Part shown: piece by piece, positions 17,254 through 25,783 of the stretch
Position numbering within the stretch: the stretch's first letter is position 1
Layout of the letters: every line of letters starts with the position of its first letter
The notes under the pieces: model-generated
What the model was told of the DNA's origin: nothing
The model's input: the letters and a program-made list of their open reading frames with translations, nothing else
Database searches by the model: none
Made by a program: the position numbers and the translations under genes
NCBI RefSeq assembly: GCF_001439815.1
Contig: NZ_JYLM01000002.1
Location: 434,001-498,000, forward strand
Direction of reading: 5' to 3'
DNA length: 64,000 nt
DNA from: Pseudomonas orientalis
Lineage (GTDB): Bacteria; Pseudomonadota; Gammaproteobacteria; Pseudomonadales; Pseudomonadaceae

Positions 17254-17280
17254 TTATCGGCACGTTGCAGGGAGACTTTA
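17254..17280 (-). promoter_or_regulatory. sigma-28 (FliA) promoter of the chemoreceptor gene
   Basis: On the minus strand TAAA (17280-17277) is followed after exactly 15 bases by GCCGATAA (17261-17254), a perfect match to the FliA consensus. It points at the chemoreceptor gene starting at 17150, about 100 bases away. Confidence 0.85.
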
Positions 17281-17283
17281 AGA

Positions 17284-17307
17284 ACGGCTGCCCGAGCAGG
17301 CAGCCGT
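17284..17307 (-). terminator. terminator after the TonB receptor gene
   Basis: ACGGCTGCC and GGCAGCCGT form a 9-bp stem with a 6-base loop, 15 bases after the receptor stop codon. On the minus strand it is followed by TTCTTAAAG, a weak T-tract. It separates the receptor gene from the chemoreceptor promoter. Confidence 0.6.
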
Positions 17308-17321
17308 GGTCGCAATCACGA

Positions 17322-19472
17322 TCAGAAGCTGTACTTGGCCGTGAGCATCATATTGCGCGGGCTGCCGTAGGAGTCGCCGCCATAGCTGACGGACTCGGCG
17401 ATGGACTGGTAGTAGTGCCGGTCAAAGATATTGTTGACGTTAAGCTGCAGATCCAGGTGCTGGTTGACCCGATACCCGGCCATCAGGTCGGTGACGGCAT
17501 AGCCGCCTTGCTTGAGCCGATAGGTGCTGCCGTCCGCCAGCTGGATGTCGTTGTACATACGGCTCTGCCAGGACACATTGCCGCCCACGCGAAGTTTTTC
17601 CAGCGGGCCCTGGAAGTTGTAGCGGGTGGTGACCTTGAACAGGTGCTCCGGTGTGTCGGTGTCGAACTGCTTGTTGACCTTCTGCGGGTTGGCGTCGTCC
17701 TTGATCGTGTGAGTGCGCGCGTAGGTGTAGCCACCGCCGACCTGCCAGTTCTCGGTCAGGGCGCCCTGCAGTTCAAAGTCGATACCCTGGCTGCGGATCT
17801 CGCCCGAGGCTTGATAACAGGAGGCCTGCGGGCAGTCCGGCACGACGATCTGCACCGCGCGGTTTTCCTGGTCGACACGGAACAGCGCCACGCTGGCATT
17901 CAGCGCGCCGCCCAGGTATTCACCCTTGATGCCCACCTCGTAGTTCTTGCCGACAATGGGCTTGAGCGGAGTGGCAGAGGTGCTTTTTTCACTTTGCGGC
18001 GTGAAGATGTCGCTGTAGCTGGCATACACCGAGTGCTGGTCGTTCAGCTCGTAGATCAGGCCTGCGTAGCGGGTAAGGTTGCGGGTGACCTTATAGTCGC
18101 CGTCGCCATCGCGGTTGTCGTAGTCGTACCAGTCCAGGCGTCCGCCGAGGATCAGTTTGAGCGGGTCGGCCAGGCTCAGGCGGGTGGTCACGTAGACACC
18201 GTCCTGGGTGGTGACGTCGCGTTGGTTGCTGGTGCGGGTAAAGTTCGGCTTGCCGGCATTGATCGGCCAATTCAGGTCGTACGGGCTGTAGTTGTGCGTG
18301 GTCATGTCGTAGATGCGCTTGCTGGCGCCCACCACCAGCTCATGGGTGCGCCCGAACGCCTGGAACGGTCCGCTGGCAAAGGCATCGAGCCCGGCCTGGT
18401 TTTCATCGAAGGCGGCCTGGTACACGGTGCGGGCCAAGGTGTTGTCGACCCAGCGCGACTGGTAGGAACCGGAGAACAGCGCGTTCTGTTCGGCGTAATT
18501 GGCGTTGACCTGCAATTTCCAGTCGTTGGCCAGTTGCTGGCGCAACTCGACGAATACGGTGTTGATCTCCTGGTCCTTGTTCTCCCAGTCGGTACCGGGA
18601 TTGTAGGAACGCGACAGGTCCAGGTGATGGCCATCCAGGCCGATCATCGACGAGCCCCAGAAGTAGTTGGTCTTGTCTTTCTGATTGGAGTAGCCGAGGG
18701 TCAGGCGCGTGTCCTCGCTCAGGTCGGCTTCGGTCACGGCATAGAACAGGCCATGATCCTGCTCGGCCTTGTCGATGAAACTGTTGGCGTCGCGGTAAGA
18801 GGTGACCACCCGGCCACGCCAGGTGCCGCTGTCATTGAGGGGGCTGGAGGCGTCGAGCTCGCCACGGTAGTCATCCCAGCTGCCGGCGGCGCCGGTCAAG
18901 GTGACTTTCTGCTCGTCCAGGGGCCGCTTGCGAATCAGGTTGATGGCCGCCGATGGGTTGCCGGCGCCGGTCACCAGGCCGGTAGCGCCGCGTACCACCT
19001 CGACGCGATCGAACATCGCCAGGTTCGGTTGAGCCCCCACATTGACGCCGTTATAGCCACTGGGGATGCCGTCATACATGAGGTTGTCGACGTTGAAACC
19101 GCGCGCAGTGTAGGCCTGCCGGCCGGGGCCGTTGGAGTAGTTGAGGAACAATCCCGGCGTGGCATTGACCACATCGTTGATGCTGGTCATCGCCTGGTCA
19201 TCCATGCGCTGACGCGTAATCACAGTGACGGCCTGTGGGGTTTCGCGCAGGGTCAGCGGCAGCTTGGTGGCGGTGCTCATGGAACCTGTGGTGTACGACT
19301 CGGACCCTTCGGTGGTTTCGCCAAGCTGTTGGCCGGAAACCTGCGTAGCGCCGAGCTCAATCGGGGCGGCCAGCGCATCGGCGGCAAAGGCCGCGTGGGA
19401 AGTCGTCAAACAGATAGCCATGGCTATCAAGTTCGGTGAAAAACCTTTGCCGGCATGGTGTTGCACAGACAT
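17322..19472 (-). CDS. TonB-dependent siderophore receptor
   Basis: A 716-residue outer-membrane receptor. It has a signal peptide (about 1-31, ending A-A-F-A-A), a plug domain with L-R-E-T-P-Q-A-V-T-V-I-T and V-E-V-V-R-G-A-T-G-L, and a 22-strand barrel ending in the typical C-terminal Phe (A-K-Y-S-F). No N-terminal signalling (STN) domain is present, so it should not drive a surface-signalling sigma factor. A C-P-Q-A-S-C pair may form a disulfide in an extracellular loop. The layout is that of FhuE/FoxA-type ferric-siderophore receptors; the ligand is not predictable. The start at 19472 follows GGGAG. A Fur-box-like site lies upstream. Confidence 0.9.
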   Translation of the reverse strand: MSVQHHAGKGFSPNLIAMAICLTTSHAAFAADALAAPIELGATQVSGQQLGETTEGSESYTTGSMSTATKLPLTLRETPQAVTVITRQRMDDQAMTSINDVVNATPGLFLNYSNGPGRQAYTARGFNVDNLMYDGIPSGYNGVNVGAQPNLAMFDRVEVVRGATGLVTGAGNPSAAINLIRKRPLDEQKVTLTGAAGSWDDYRGELDASSPLNDSGTWRGRVVTSYRDANSFIDKAEQDHGLFYAVTEADLSEDTRLTLGYSNQKDKTNYFWGSSMIGLDGHHLDLSRSYNPGTDWENKDQEINTVFVELRQQLANDWKLQVNANYAEQNALFSGSYQSRWVDNTLARTVYQAAFDENQAGLDAFASGPFQAFGRTHELVVGASKRIYDMTTHNYSPYDLNWPINAGKPNFTRTSNQRDVTTQDGVYVTTRLSLADPLKLILGGRLDWYDYDNRDGDGDYKVTRNLTRYAGLIYELNDQHSVYASYSDIFTPQSEKSTSATPLKPIVGKNYEVGIKGEYLGGALNASVALFRVDQENRAVQIVVPDCPQASCYQASGEIRSQGIDFELQGALTENWQVGGGYTYARTHTIKDDANPQKVNKQFDTDTPEHLFKVTTRYNFQGPLEKLRVGGNVSWQSRMYNDIQLADGSTYRLKQGGYAVTDLMAGYRVNQHLDLQLNVNNIFDRHYYQSIAESVSYGGDSYGSPRNMMLTAKYSF

Positions 19473-19520
19473 GAATGTAACTCTCCCGGAACGCCGTCCG
19501 TGGCGAATAATAAATCTGTT

Positions 19521-19537
19521 GATAATTATTCGCATCA
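19521..19537 (-). promoter_or_regulatory. Fur-box-like operator
   Basis: GATAATTATTCGCATCA lies about 50 bases upstream of the receptor start and matches the A/T hexamer pattern of Fur boxes (GATAAT-ATTC-like). Iron repression of the receptor is the expected effect. The assignment is by inspection only. Confidence 0.55.
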
Positions 19538-19624
19538 GTGTGGCAGATCTGGCCTGTGGGAAAAAGCCTGCGGGATGAATCAGTTAACGAATTTTTCACA
19601 CGGAGAGGGGTGGCATTTTGCCGC

Positions 19625-20392
19625 CTACGGCTGGATGAACAAGACTTCGTAAGGCTCACGCATGCGCTCCAGCAACACCCGGGCGAGTATCGGCGCCAGG
19701 CCGATCGCGGGGTCGCCCGTGAGCTGGCTGGCATAGGCATGCACCGCGTGGAGTTTGTGCGCCACGCTCCAGGTGTCCAGGCACAACTTGCGCGCCCGCT
19801 GCCACGGCATCAGCGAGCCCTCGCGCATGGGCCAGTGCCAGGCCCACATCGGCAGCTCATACAATTGCGCGCCCACCTGATTGCAGGCGTTGGCGCTGGC
19901 ACGGCCGACGGCTTCGTGATCATCGTCGCCATCATGGCGCCAAGTGGTAAAGACCACGTCGCCTGGCATCAGGTAACGGGCGATGAACTGGCTCATCGGT
20001 TGCTCCTGGTTGGCCAGGGCATTGTCGCAAAACCCGCCACGAAGCCATTTCAGGCTGTGCAGCGGCACACCCAGGCGGCGCAGAGCCTCGGCGCTTTCCT
20101 GGGGACGGATCACACTCAGGCGCCCGGCCGACCACACCCGCGAGCCGGGGTGGCTGGCGCTGCCATCGGTGATGGAAATCAGTTTCAAGGGGTGTTGGCG
20201 GGTGCTGAGCATTTGCAGCAAGCCCCCGCAGATGAGCACTTCATCACCCGGGTGGGGCGCGATCACCACCACACGGGCACTCGGCGGTACGAGGCTGGCC
20301 AAGGTGATAACGGGCATCTGCGCCAGCTGTGGCGCGCTGTTCCAGATTTGCGCGGGACCGCGACGGCCCTCGCTTAGCGAGGCAGTTTTCAT
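19625..20392 (-). CDS. PIG-L family protein, paralogue 2, altered active site
   Basis: A 255-residue PIG-L (LmbE-like) fold protein, clearly a paralogue of the one at 21785-22543; long stretches match, such as L-I-S-I-T-D-G-S-A-S-H-P-G-S and L-H-S-L-K-W-L-R. The family motif H-P-D-D-E reads H-P-G-D-E here (residues 47-51). The zinc ligands His47 and Asp50 remain, but the catalytic Asp is Gly49. The second motif, H-x-D-H in the paralogue, is D156-x-D158-H159. Loss of the general base suggests an inactive or re-purposed protein. It follows the glycosyltransferase gene after 140 bp in the same direction and may have its own start of transcription. Confidence 0.85.
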   Translation of the reverse strand: MKTASLSEGRRGPAQIWNSAPQLAQMPVITLASLVPPSARVVVIAPHPGDEVLICGGLLQMLSTRQHPLKLISITDGSASHPGSRVWSAGRLSVIRPQESAEALRRLGVPLHSLKWLRGGFCDNALANQEQPMSQFIARYLMPGDVVFTTWRHDGDDDHEAVGRASANACNQVGAQLYELPMWAWHWPMREGSLMPWQRARKLCLDTWSVAHKLHAVHAYASQLTGDPAIGLAPILARVLLERMREPYEVLFIQP

Positions 20393-20532
20393 GGGGTGTC
20401 ACATCCTTGTCGGTTGACGCTCTGGTGCTCACCTCAGGCTCCGCTGCGGTGAGTGCGCGGCGCTCCGTTCCTGGAGCGCTGTGCGAGACGTTCTAAGCAT
20501 AGACAAGGAAAAATAAAGGCAACGTCGTATTT

Positions 20533-21192
20533 TTACGAAACGTGCAGCAGGCCCTTCAAGTAGTCACCGAAACCACCCTGGGCGCGGCAATCCAGGCGCG
20601 CGCTGGTGATCACTTGCGGGGAATGGCTCCAGGCGATGGAAGCGCCGCAGCGCTCCAGATTGCGCACCAGTTGCACATCCTCATGACAGGCCAGGGGTTC
20701 AAAGCCACCGGCCTGTAAATAGGCGCTGGCGCTGACGCCCAGGTTGGCGCCGTGGATATGCCGATGCCCGTCACGCGCTTCGTAGGCCTGGTGATAGCGA
20801 ATCTGCGCCGCCGCGTCGAAGCCTTCGCTCCAGGCGTCCACGGTCACGGTGCCGCAGACGGCGTCGCAGCCCAGCGCCAGTTGCGCCACCAGCCAATCCG
20901 GGGCGACGCGGCTGTCGGCGTCGGTACAGGCAATCCAGCGCGCGCCCAGGTCCAGCAGGTGCCGTGCGCCGACACCGCGGGCATGCCCTACATTGCGTGC
21001 CTGCACGGGCAGGCTGTGCACACCGTGGGCGCGGGCAATCGCCGCACTGCCATCGCTGCAACTGTCGAGCACCACCAGGATCTGCACCGCTTCACCCTGT
21101 AGTTGCGGATGGTTGGCGGCGATGGCCGCAGCGTCCAGACATTCGCCCAACAGCGCTTCTTCGTTATGCACCGGAATCAGGATGCCGATCAT
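20533..21192 (-). CDS. family 2 glycosyltransferase
   Basis: A 219-residue GT-A fold transferase. It opens with I-G-I-L-I-P-V-H-N-E-E, has the nucleotide-binding L-D-S-C-S-D-G-S, the metal-binding D-A-D at 91-93 (A-C-T-D-A-D-S-R) and a downstream H-E-D that fits the catalytic E-D region. No membrane segment is present, so it should act at the cytosolic face. It overlaps the methyltransferase stop codon by four bases (ATGA), so the two are translationally coupled. It is the last gene of the tightly coupled tail behind glgX. Donor and acceptor are unknown. Confidence 0.85.
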   Translation of the reverse strand: MIGILIPVHNEEALLGECLDAAAIAANHPQLQGEAVQILVVLDSCSDGSAAIARAHGVHSLPVQARNVGHARGVGARHLLDLGARWIACTDADSRVAPDWLVAQLALGCDAVCGTVTVDAWSEGFDAAAQIRYHQAYEARDGHRHIHGANLGVSASAYLQAGGFEPLACHEDVQLVRNLERCGASIAWSHSPQVITSARLDCRAQGGFGDYLKGLLHVS

Positions 21193-21788
21193 CGCAGGCC
21201 CTCAAGGCTTGCTACCGAGACGCCGTCACGGCCCCACAGGTCGAGCAGGAAATCGTCTTCGTGGTGGCGTACCACCGCGTGCAAACCCAGTCGTCGCTCG
21301 AGCAGCGCGTGCACCTGTTCGGCGGTTTGCGGGCAGCCGTCGATGCGCGGTCGCCAATGGCAGGCCAGCAGCTGGCCATCCTCCGTCAAGGCCGCGAGGC
21401 AGCGGTCAGCCAGGCGCTCAAGATCAGCGGCGTCAAGGTAGTAACAGAACTCACTCAACACGATCAGCTCGAATTGCCCCGCCGGCCACTGTTCGGGCAG
21501 CCAGCGTTGCTCTATCTGCACGTTGGAAAACCCTGCCAGCCGCTTTTTCGCCAGCTCCACCGCAGCGCTTGCCGTATCGCAGCACAGCAAGCGATCACAA
21601 CGCGCCGCCAGTTCGGCGCTCAGCTCGCCATTGGCGCAGCCGGGTTCGAAAGCCGATGCGTAGCGCGCCCGGGTCAGGACGGCCAGGGTCAGTGCGCGCT
21701 TGCGTCGTTCGTACCAGCGTTGACGAAACGCCCAGGGGTCGTCGCTGCCGGCGAACATCTGGTCGAAATAGGGGGTTGTCACACTCAA
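21189..21788 (-). CDS. NodS-like SAM-dependent methyltransferase
   Basis: A 199-residue class I methyltransferase. Motif I is F-E-P-G-C-A-N-G-E-L-S at 47-57, and L-S-E-F-C-Y-Y-L is the post-motif segment. The N-terminal F-D-Q-M-F-A-G-S-D-D-P-W and W-Y-E-R-R-K-R resemble NodS-type N-methyltransferases, which act on glucosamine-based acceptors made by a deacetylase. A PIG-L deacetylase lies directly upstream, so a deacetylated amino sugar is a reasonable acceptor. It starts at TTG in a TTGA overlap with that gene; a GTG six bases on is an alternative start. Confidence 0.85.
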   Translation of the reverse strand: MSVTTPYFDQMFAGSDDPWAFRQRWYERRKRALTLAVLTRARYASAFEPGCANGELSAELAARCDRLLCCDTASAAVELAKKRLAGFSNVQIEQRWLPEQWPAGQFELIVLSEFCYYLDAADLERLADRCLAALTEDGQLLACHWRPRIDGCPQTAEQVHALLERRLGLHAVVRHHEDDFLLDLWGRDGVSVASLEGLR

Positions 21789-22543
21789 ACGAACACCACT
21801 TCAAAAGGTTGCAGCAAACGCTCCACCACATAGGGCGCGAGCACGGGCGGCAGGCCGACCTGCGGGTCGCCCTCCAGCTGGCTGGCAAAGGCATGGATGG
21901 CATGGCGTTTGCGCGCCACGCGTTCGGGCGTCAGCGGGATCTTGCGTGCCCGGTGCCAAGGCACCATGCCGTCTTCGGCGGTCGCCCAGTGCCAGGTCCA
22001 CACCGGCAGCTCGTACAAGGTCGCGCCCACCGCCTGGGCGGCTTGCGCGCTGGCGCGGCCAACCGCCTCATGGTCGCAATGCCCGTCTTCACGCCAAGTG
22101 GCAAACACCACATCGTCGGGCTTGAGGTAGCGCTGGATGAATACAGCCAGTTCTTGCTCGCGCTCGGCGACCTTGCTGTCGGTAAACCCGGCGCGCAGCC
22201 ACTTCAGACTGTGCAGCGGCAAGCCCAGGCGGTGCAGGGCCTGGGCCGATTCCTGGGGGCGCACCACGCTCAGGCGCTGCACCGGCCAGCGTGTGGAGCC
22301 CGGATGGCTGGCGCTGCCGTCGGTGACCGAGATCAGCTGAATGGGCCGGCCCAGCTCGGCCAGGCCTTGCAGCAGGCCGCCGCAGCCGAGCACTTCATCG
22401 TCCGGATGCGGCGCAATGATGACCGCGCGGCTTCCCTCGGGCACCAGTTGTTCAACGCTGACATGCGGCAAGTCCGCCAGGCGCGCCGACGTCTGCCAGT
22501 AATGCAGTGACGTGCCCTGGCCGACAATCGGGTTGGGTTTCAT
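21785..22543 (-). CDS. PIG-L family deacetylase, paralogue 1
   Basis: A 252-residue zinc-dependent deacetylase of the PIG-L/LmbE family. All motif residues are present: H-P-D-D-E at 46-50 (zinc ligands His46 and Asp49, catalytic Asp48) and H-C-D-H at 155-158. Family members remove N-acetyl groups from GlcNAc-containing substrates. The ATG at 22543 follows GGGAGGTGG and overlaps the stop of the acyl-CoA-dehydrogenase-like gene by four bases (ATGA). The long open frame upstream is out-of-frame shadow of that gene. It is presumably the first amino-sugar step of this four-gene unit. Confidence 0.9.
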   Translation of the reverse strand: MKPNPIVGQGTSLHYWQTSARLADLPHVSVEQLVPEGSRAVIIAPHPDDEVLGCGGLLQGLAELGRPIQLISVTDGSASHPGSTRWPVQRLSVVRPQESAQALHRLGLPLHSLKWLRAGFTDSKVAEREQELAVFIQRYLKPDDVVFATWREDGHCDHEAVGRASAQAAQAVGATLYELPVWTWHWATAEDGMVPWHRARKIPLTPERVARKRHAIHAFASQLEGDPQVGLPPVLAPYVVERLLQPFEVVFV

Positions 22544-23538
22544 AACTGCCACCTCCCTGACGGTTCGCCGGCGACCTGTTCGCCCAGGGCGGCCAGGTCG
22601 CGTTCGGCATGACTTTGACGCACATACACCGGCAAGTCCGCCATCAATTGGGCAAAGTGCGGGTCCTTGCAATAAGGCCCCGCACCTACGGCACGCCCGA
22701 CATGACGAATGACCTGCTCGACAGTTTCCTCCACACACGCGCGCACCTGCTGGGCGAGGAGCCGGGCATCGGCGGTCGGCGCCCGATCGACCTGCTCGGC
22801 ACTGGCGCGCAGCACGCAGGCGGCACTGTTGAGTGCGCTGTCCACCGCGCCGAGGTGAGCCATGGCATGGGGCTCGGGATGCTTGCCGCACTGCTCGCGC
22901 AGCACTTCGGCCAGGCGCTGCGCCGCGCCATACCAGCACGCCGCAATACCGATGCCGCCGTGCCAGAAGCCCGGGCGGGCCAGGTAGTCGCCTGGTCCGC
23001 CCACCGCAAGCCCCCGCGCCTCGCTGAAGACGATCTCGACACTGCCGGTGGCTGCCATGCCCACCGCATCCCAGCCGTCGTCCGTCACCCTGACGCCGGG
23101 CTGGTCCATCAGCACGGCCACCAGTTGCTGGCGATCATCTTCATCCCACGCGGTCAACAACCCATGTGAGACCACGGATGCCCCTGAGCACCAGGCTTTA
23201 CGCCCGTCGACGATCAGCCGCTGGCCGTCGCGCCGCACGCGCACCTGGGCGCTCGGCGGCTCGGCGGCCCACATCCCCCAGGTGCTGCCCAACGGCGGCA
23301 GCGGGCTGTCGAGTTCGGCAATGATCGCCAGTGCATCGGTGTGGCCTTCAAACAGCTTGCACAAACGCAGGTCGTGACCGGCGACTTGCGCCAGCCCGCT
23401 GTAACGCTCCAGCGTCTGGCCGCTGCCGGGCAACGGCAGCTGGTCCAGGCCTTCCTCCTGAAGGTCCTTTAAGGCATTACCCAGGGCTTGCGTATTCGCA
23501 TAGCCCCGGTAGCCGGAAAGGAATCCGTGCAACGCCAT
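22540..23538 (-). CDS. acyl-CoA-dehydrogenase-like flavoprotein
   Basis: A 332-residue protein with the middle and C-terminal domains of acyl-CoA dehydrogenases: W-G-M-W-A-A-E-P-P, D-G-Q-R-L-I-V-D-G-R-K-A-W-C-S-G, and the C-terminal four-helix bundle. It is shorter than the usual 380 residues and the N-terminal helical domain looks reduced. The catalytic Glu is not obvious, so it may be an oxygenase- or desaturase-like relative rather than a beta-oxidation enzyme. GAGGTG precedes the ATG. It begins one base after the glgX stop codon and overlaps the PIG-L start, which binds this unit to the glycogen/trehalose operon. Confidence 0.8.
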   Translation of the reverse strand: MALHGFLSGYRGYANTQALGNALKDLQEEGLDQLPLPGSGQTLERYSGLAQVAGHDLRLCKLFEGHTDALAIIAELDSPLPPLGSTWGMWAAEPPSAQVRVRRDGQRLIVDGRKAWCSGASVVSHGLLTAWDEDDRQQLVAVLMDQPGVRVTDDGWDAVGMAATGSVEIVFSEARGLAVGGPGDYLARPGFWHGGIGIAACWYGAAQRLAEVLREQCGKHPEPHAMAHLGAVDSALNSAACVLRASAEQVDRAPTADARLLAQQVRACVEETVEQVIRHVGRAVGAGPYCKDPHFAQLMADLPVYVRQSHAERDLAALGEQVAGEPSGRWQL

Positions 23539-23539
23539 T

Positions 23540-25699
23540 TCACACCTCGTCGTCGTGATGCAGCTCAAACAACAGCAGCGAACGGCCGGTGGCGGCGTAT
23601 TCGTGCTCAAAGTCAAAGCGCTCCTGGCCACGGACTGCCGGGTCGTTGGTATCGAGCAGGCAATTCCAGTACTCGCCCTGAGGCACCGGTGGCAGGCGGA
23701 AATTGACCATGTCGTGATGGGCGTTGACCACCAGCAACAAGGTTGCATCGGCGCCTGCACGGCGAATCCCGGTTTCCTGGGCGCGGCCATCCATCAGCAT
23801 GCCCAGGCAACGGCCATGGCTGTCTTCCCACTGCTCGGTGGTCATTTCATTGCCATCCGGGGCCAGCCAGGTGACGTCCTTGACACCGATATCTTCATTG
23901 TAGTCACCGACCAGGAAGCGCCCACGGCGCAGGATCGGGTACGCCAGGCGCAGCTTGATCAGGCGCTTGACGAACTTGAGCAGTGCCTTGCCGTCGTCGT
24001 CCAGGTCCCAGTTGACCCAGCCGATTTCGCTGTCCTGGCAGTAGGCATTGTTGTTGCCGTGCTGGGTGCGGGCGAACTCGTCACCGGCCACGATCATCGG
24101 CGTGCCTTGGGCCAGCAGCAGGGTGGCGAAGAAGTTGCGCATCTGGCGCAGGCGCAGCGCGTTGATTTCCGGATCGTCGGTAGGGCCTTCGACGCCATGG
24201 TTCCAAGACAGGTTGTTATTGCTGCCGTCCTGGTTGTTCTCGTCGTTGGCTTCGTTGTGCTTGTCGTTGTACGACACCAGGTCGTGCAGGGTGAAACCGT
24301 CATGGGCGGTGATGAAATTCACCGAGCTGTAAGGCCGGCGCCCACGGTGGTTGAACATCTCGCCCGAGGCGGTCATGCGTCCGGCGAAGTCTGCCAACTG
24401 GCCATCGTCGCCTTTCCAGAAGGCGCGCACGGTGTCGCGGAAACGGTCGTTCCATTCCGCCCAGCCCGGCGGGAAGTTGCCCACCTGATAGCCGCCCGGC
24501 CCGCAGTCCCAGGGTTCGGCGATCAGTTTGAGCTGGCGCAGGATAGGGTCCTGACGGCACGCCACGAGGAAACTATGACGCTCGTCAAAGCCGTCGCGAT
24601 AGCGCCCGAGAATAGTCGCCAGGTCGAAGCGGAAGCCGTCGACGTGCATCTCGGTGGCCCAGTAACGCAGGGAGTCGGTGACCATCTGCAGCACGCACGG
24701 GTGACTCAGGTCCAGGGTGTTGCCGGTGCCGGAATCATTGATGTAGAAGCGCTTTTCGTCGGGCATCAGCCGGTAGTACGAGGCGTTGTCGATACCGCGC
24801 ATGGACAGGGTAGGGCCGCGCTCGTTGCCTTCGGCGGTGTGGTTGTAGACCACGTCGAGGATCACTTCGAGCTTCTGCTCATGCAGGTGCGCGACCATCT
24901 CCTTGAACTCGGCGATCTTGCCGCTGGCCAGGTAGCGCGGGTCGGGGGCGAAAAACGCAATGCTGTTGTAGCCCCAGTAGTTGGTCATGCCTTTTTCCAG
25001 CAAATGCTGGTCGTTGACGAAGGCATGCACCGGCAACAGCTCGACCGAAGAAACCCCCAACTGGCGAATGTGCTTGAGCACGTCATCTTCCATCAGCCCG
25101 GCGCAGGTACCGCGCACGGATTCACCGACCGAAGGGTGGCGCATGCTGATGCCGCGCAGGTGGGTTTCATAGATGATGGTGCGGTCCCATGGCACGCGTA
25201 CCGGCTGGTCATTGCCCCAGGTGTGCGCCGGGTCGATGACCTTGCACTTGGGCACGAACGGCGCGCTGTCGCGCTCGTCGAAGCTGAGGTCGTCGTCAGG
25301 ATGGCCGATGGTATAGCCAAACAGTGCTTCGGACCATTTGAGTTCGCCCACCAACTGCTTGGCATAGGGGTCGATCAGCAATTTGTTGTGGTTGAAGCGG
25401 TGACCGTTTTCCGGGTCGTAAGGGCCATACACACGGTAGCCGTAGATCAGCCCGGGATGGGCGTCGGGCAAGTAGCCGTGGAAGATTTCATCGGTGTATT
25501 CGGGCAGTTCGATGCGCTCCAGTTCCACTTCACCGGCGTCATCGAACAGGCACAGCTCGACCTTGGTGGCGTTGGCGGAAAACAGCGCAAAGTTGACGCC
25601 CAGGCCGTCCCAGGTCGCGCCAAGCGGGAAGGGCAGGCCTTCACGAATCCGCGACGGCTCATGGTCCGGCGTGGTTGAGGCTTTATCGGGTTGGCTCAT
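23540..25699 (-). CDS. glgX: glycogen debranching enzyme GlgX
   Basis: A 719-residue GH13 enzyme that cleaves alpha-1,6 branches of limit glycogen. An N-terminal CBM48 (about 20-120; F-P-L-G-A-T-W-D-G-L-G-V-N-F-A-L-F) precedes the catalytic barrel. The four GH13 regions are present: D-V-V-Y-N-H near 281, G-F-R-F-D-L-A with nucleophile Asp near 356, A-E-P-W-D-C-G with acid Glu near 392, and T-A-H-D-G-F near 463. Length is normal. It follows the DUF2934 gene after a 129-bp gap that holds a strong hairpin, and runs into the acyl-CoA-dehydrogenase-like gene with a one-base gap. Confidence 0.95.
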   Translation of the reverse strand: MSQPDKASTTPDHEPSRIREGLPFPLGATWDGLGVNFALFSANATKVELCLFDDAGEVELERIELPEYTDEIFHGYLPDAHPGLIYGYRVYGPYDPENGHRFNHNKLLIDPYAKQLVGELKWSEALFGYTIGHPDDDLSFDERDSAPFVPKCKVIDPAHTWGNDQPVRVPWDRTIIYETHLRGISMRHPSVGESVRGTCAGLMEDDVLKHIRQLGVSSVELLPVHAFVNDQHLLEKGMTNYWGYNSIAFFAPDPRYLASGKIAEFKEMVAHLHEQKLEVILDVVYNHTAEGNERGPTLSMRGIDNASYYRLMPDEKRFYINDSGTGNTLDLSHPCVLQMVTDSLRYWATEMHVDGFRFDLATILGRYRDGFDERHSFLVACRQDPILRQLKLIAEPWDCGPGGYQVGNFPPGWAEWNDRFRDTVRAFWKGDDGQLADFAGRMTASGEMFNHRGRRPYSSVNFITAHDGFTLHDLVSYNDKHNEANDENNQDGSNNNLSWNHGVEGPTDDPEINALRLRQMRNFFATLLLAQGTPMIVAGDEFARTQHGNNNAYCQDSEIGWVNWDLDDDGKALLKFVKRLIKLRLAYPILRRGRFLVGDYNEDIGVKDVTWLAPDGNEMTTEQWEDSHGRCLGMLMDGRAQETGIRRAGADATLLLVVNAHHDMVNFRLPPVPQGEYWNCLLDTNDPAVRGQERFDFEHEYAATGRSLLLFELHHDDEV

Positions 25700-25783
25700 G
25701 GTGTTGCTCCTGCAAGGGTTCTTTTTTCGGGCCGAACGCGGCCGTACTGACAGTTATTCAGCGTATGACATAGAAAGATGAAG

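Noticed and set aside
15663..19439. 1258-codon open frame on the plus strand
   Set aside because: It runs antisense through the chemoreceptor and TonB-receptor genes, whose products have clear family motifs. The product is His/Gly/Val-rich low-information sequence, as expected for an antisense shadow of GC-rich genes.
20849..22510. 553-codon open frame on the plus strand
   Set aside because: Antisense to the methyltransferase, PIG-L and glycosyltransferase genes, all with recognisable motifs.
23555..25678. 707-codon open frame on the plus strand
   Set aside because: It mirrors glgX almost exactly. glgX has all four GH13 regions; the antisense product has no domain.
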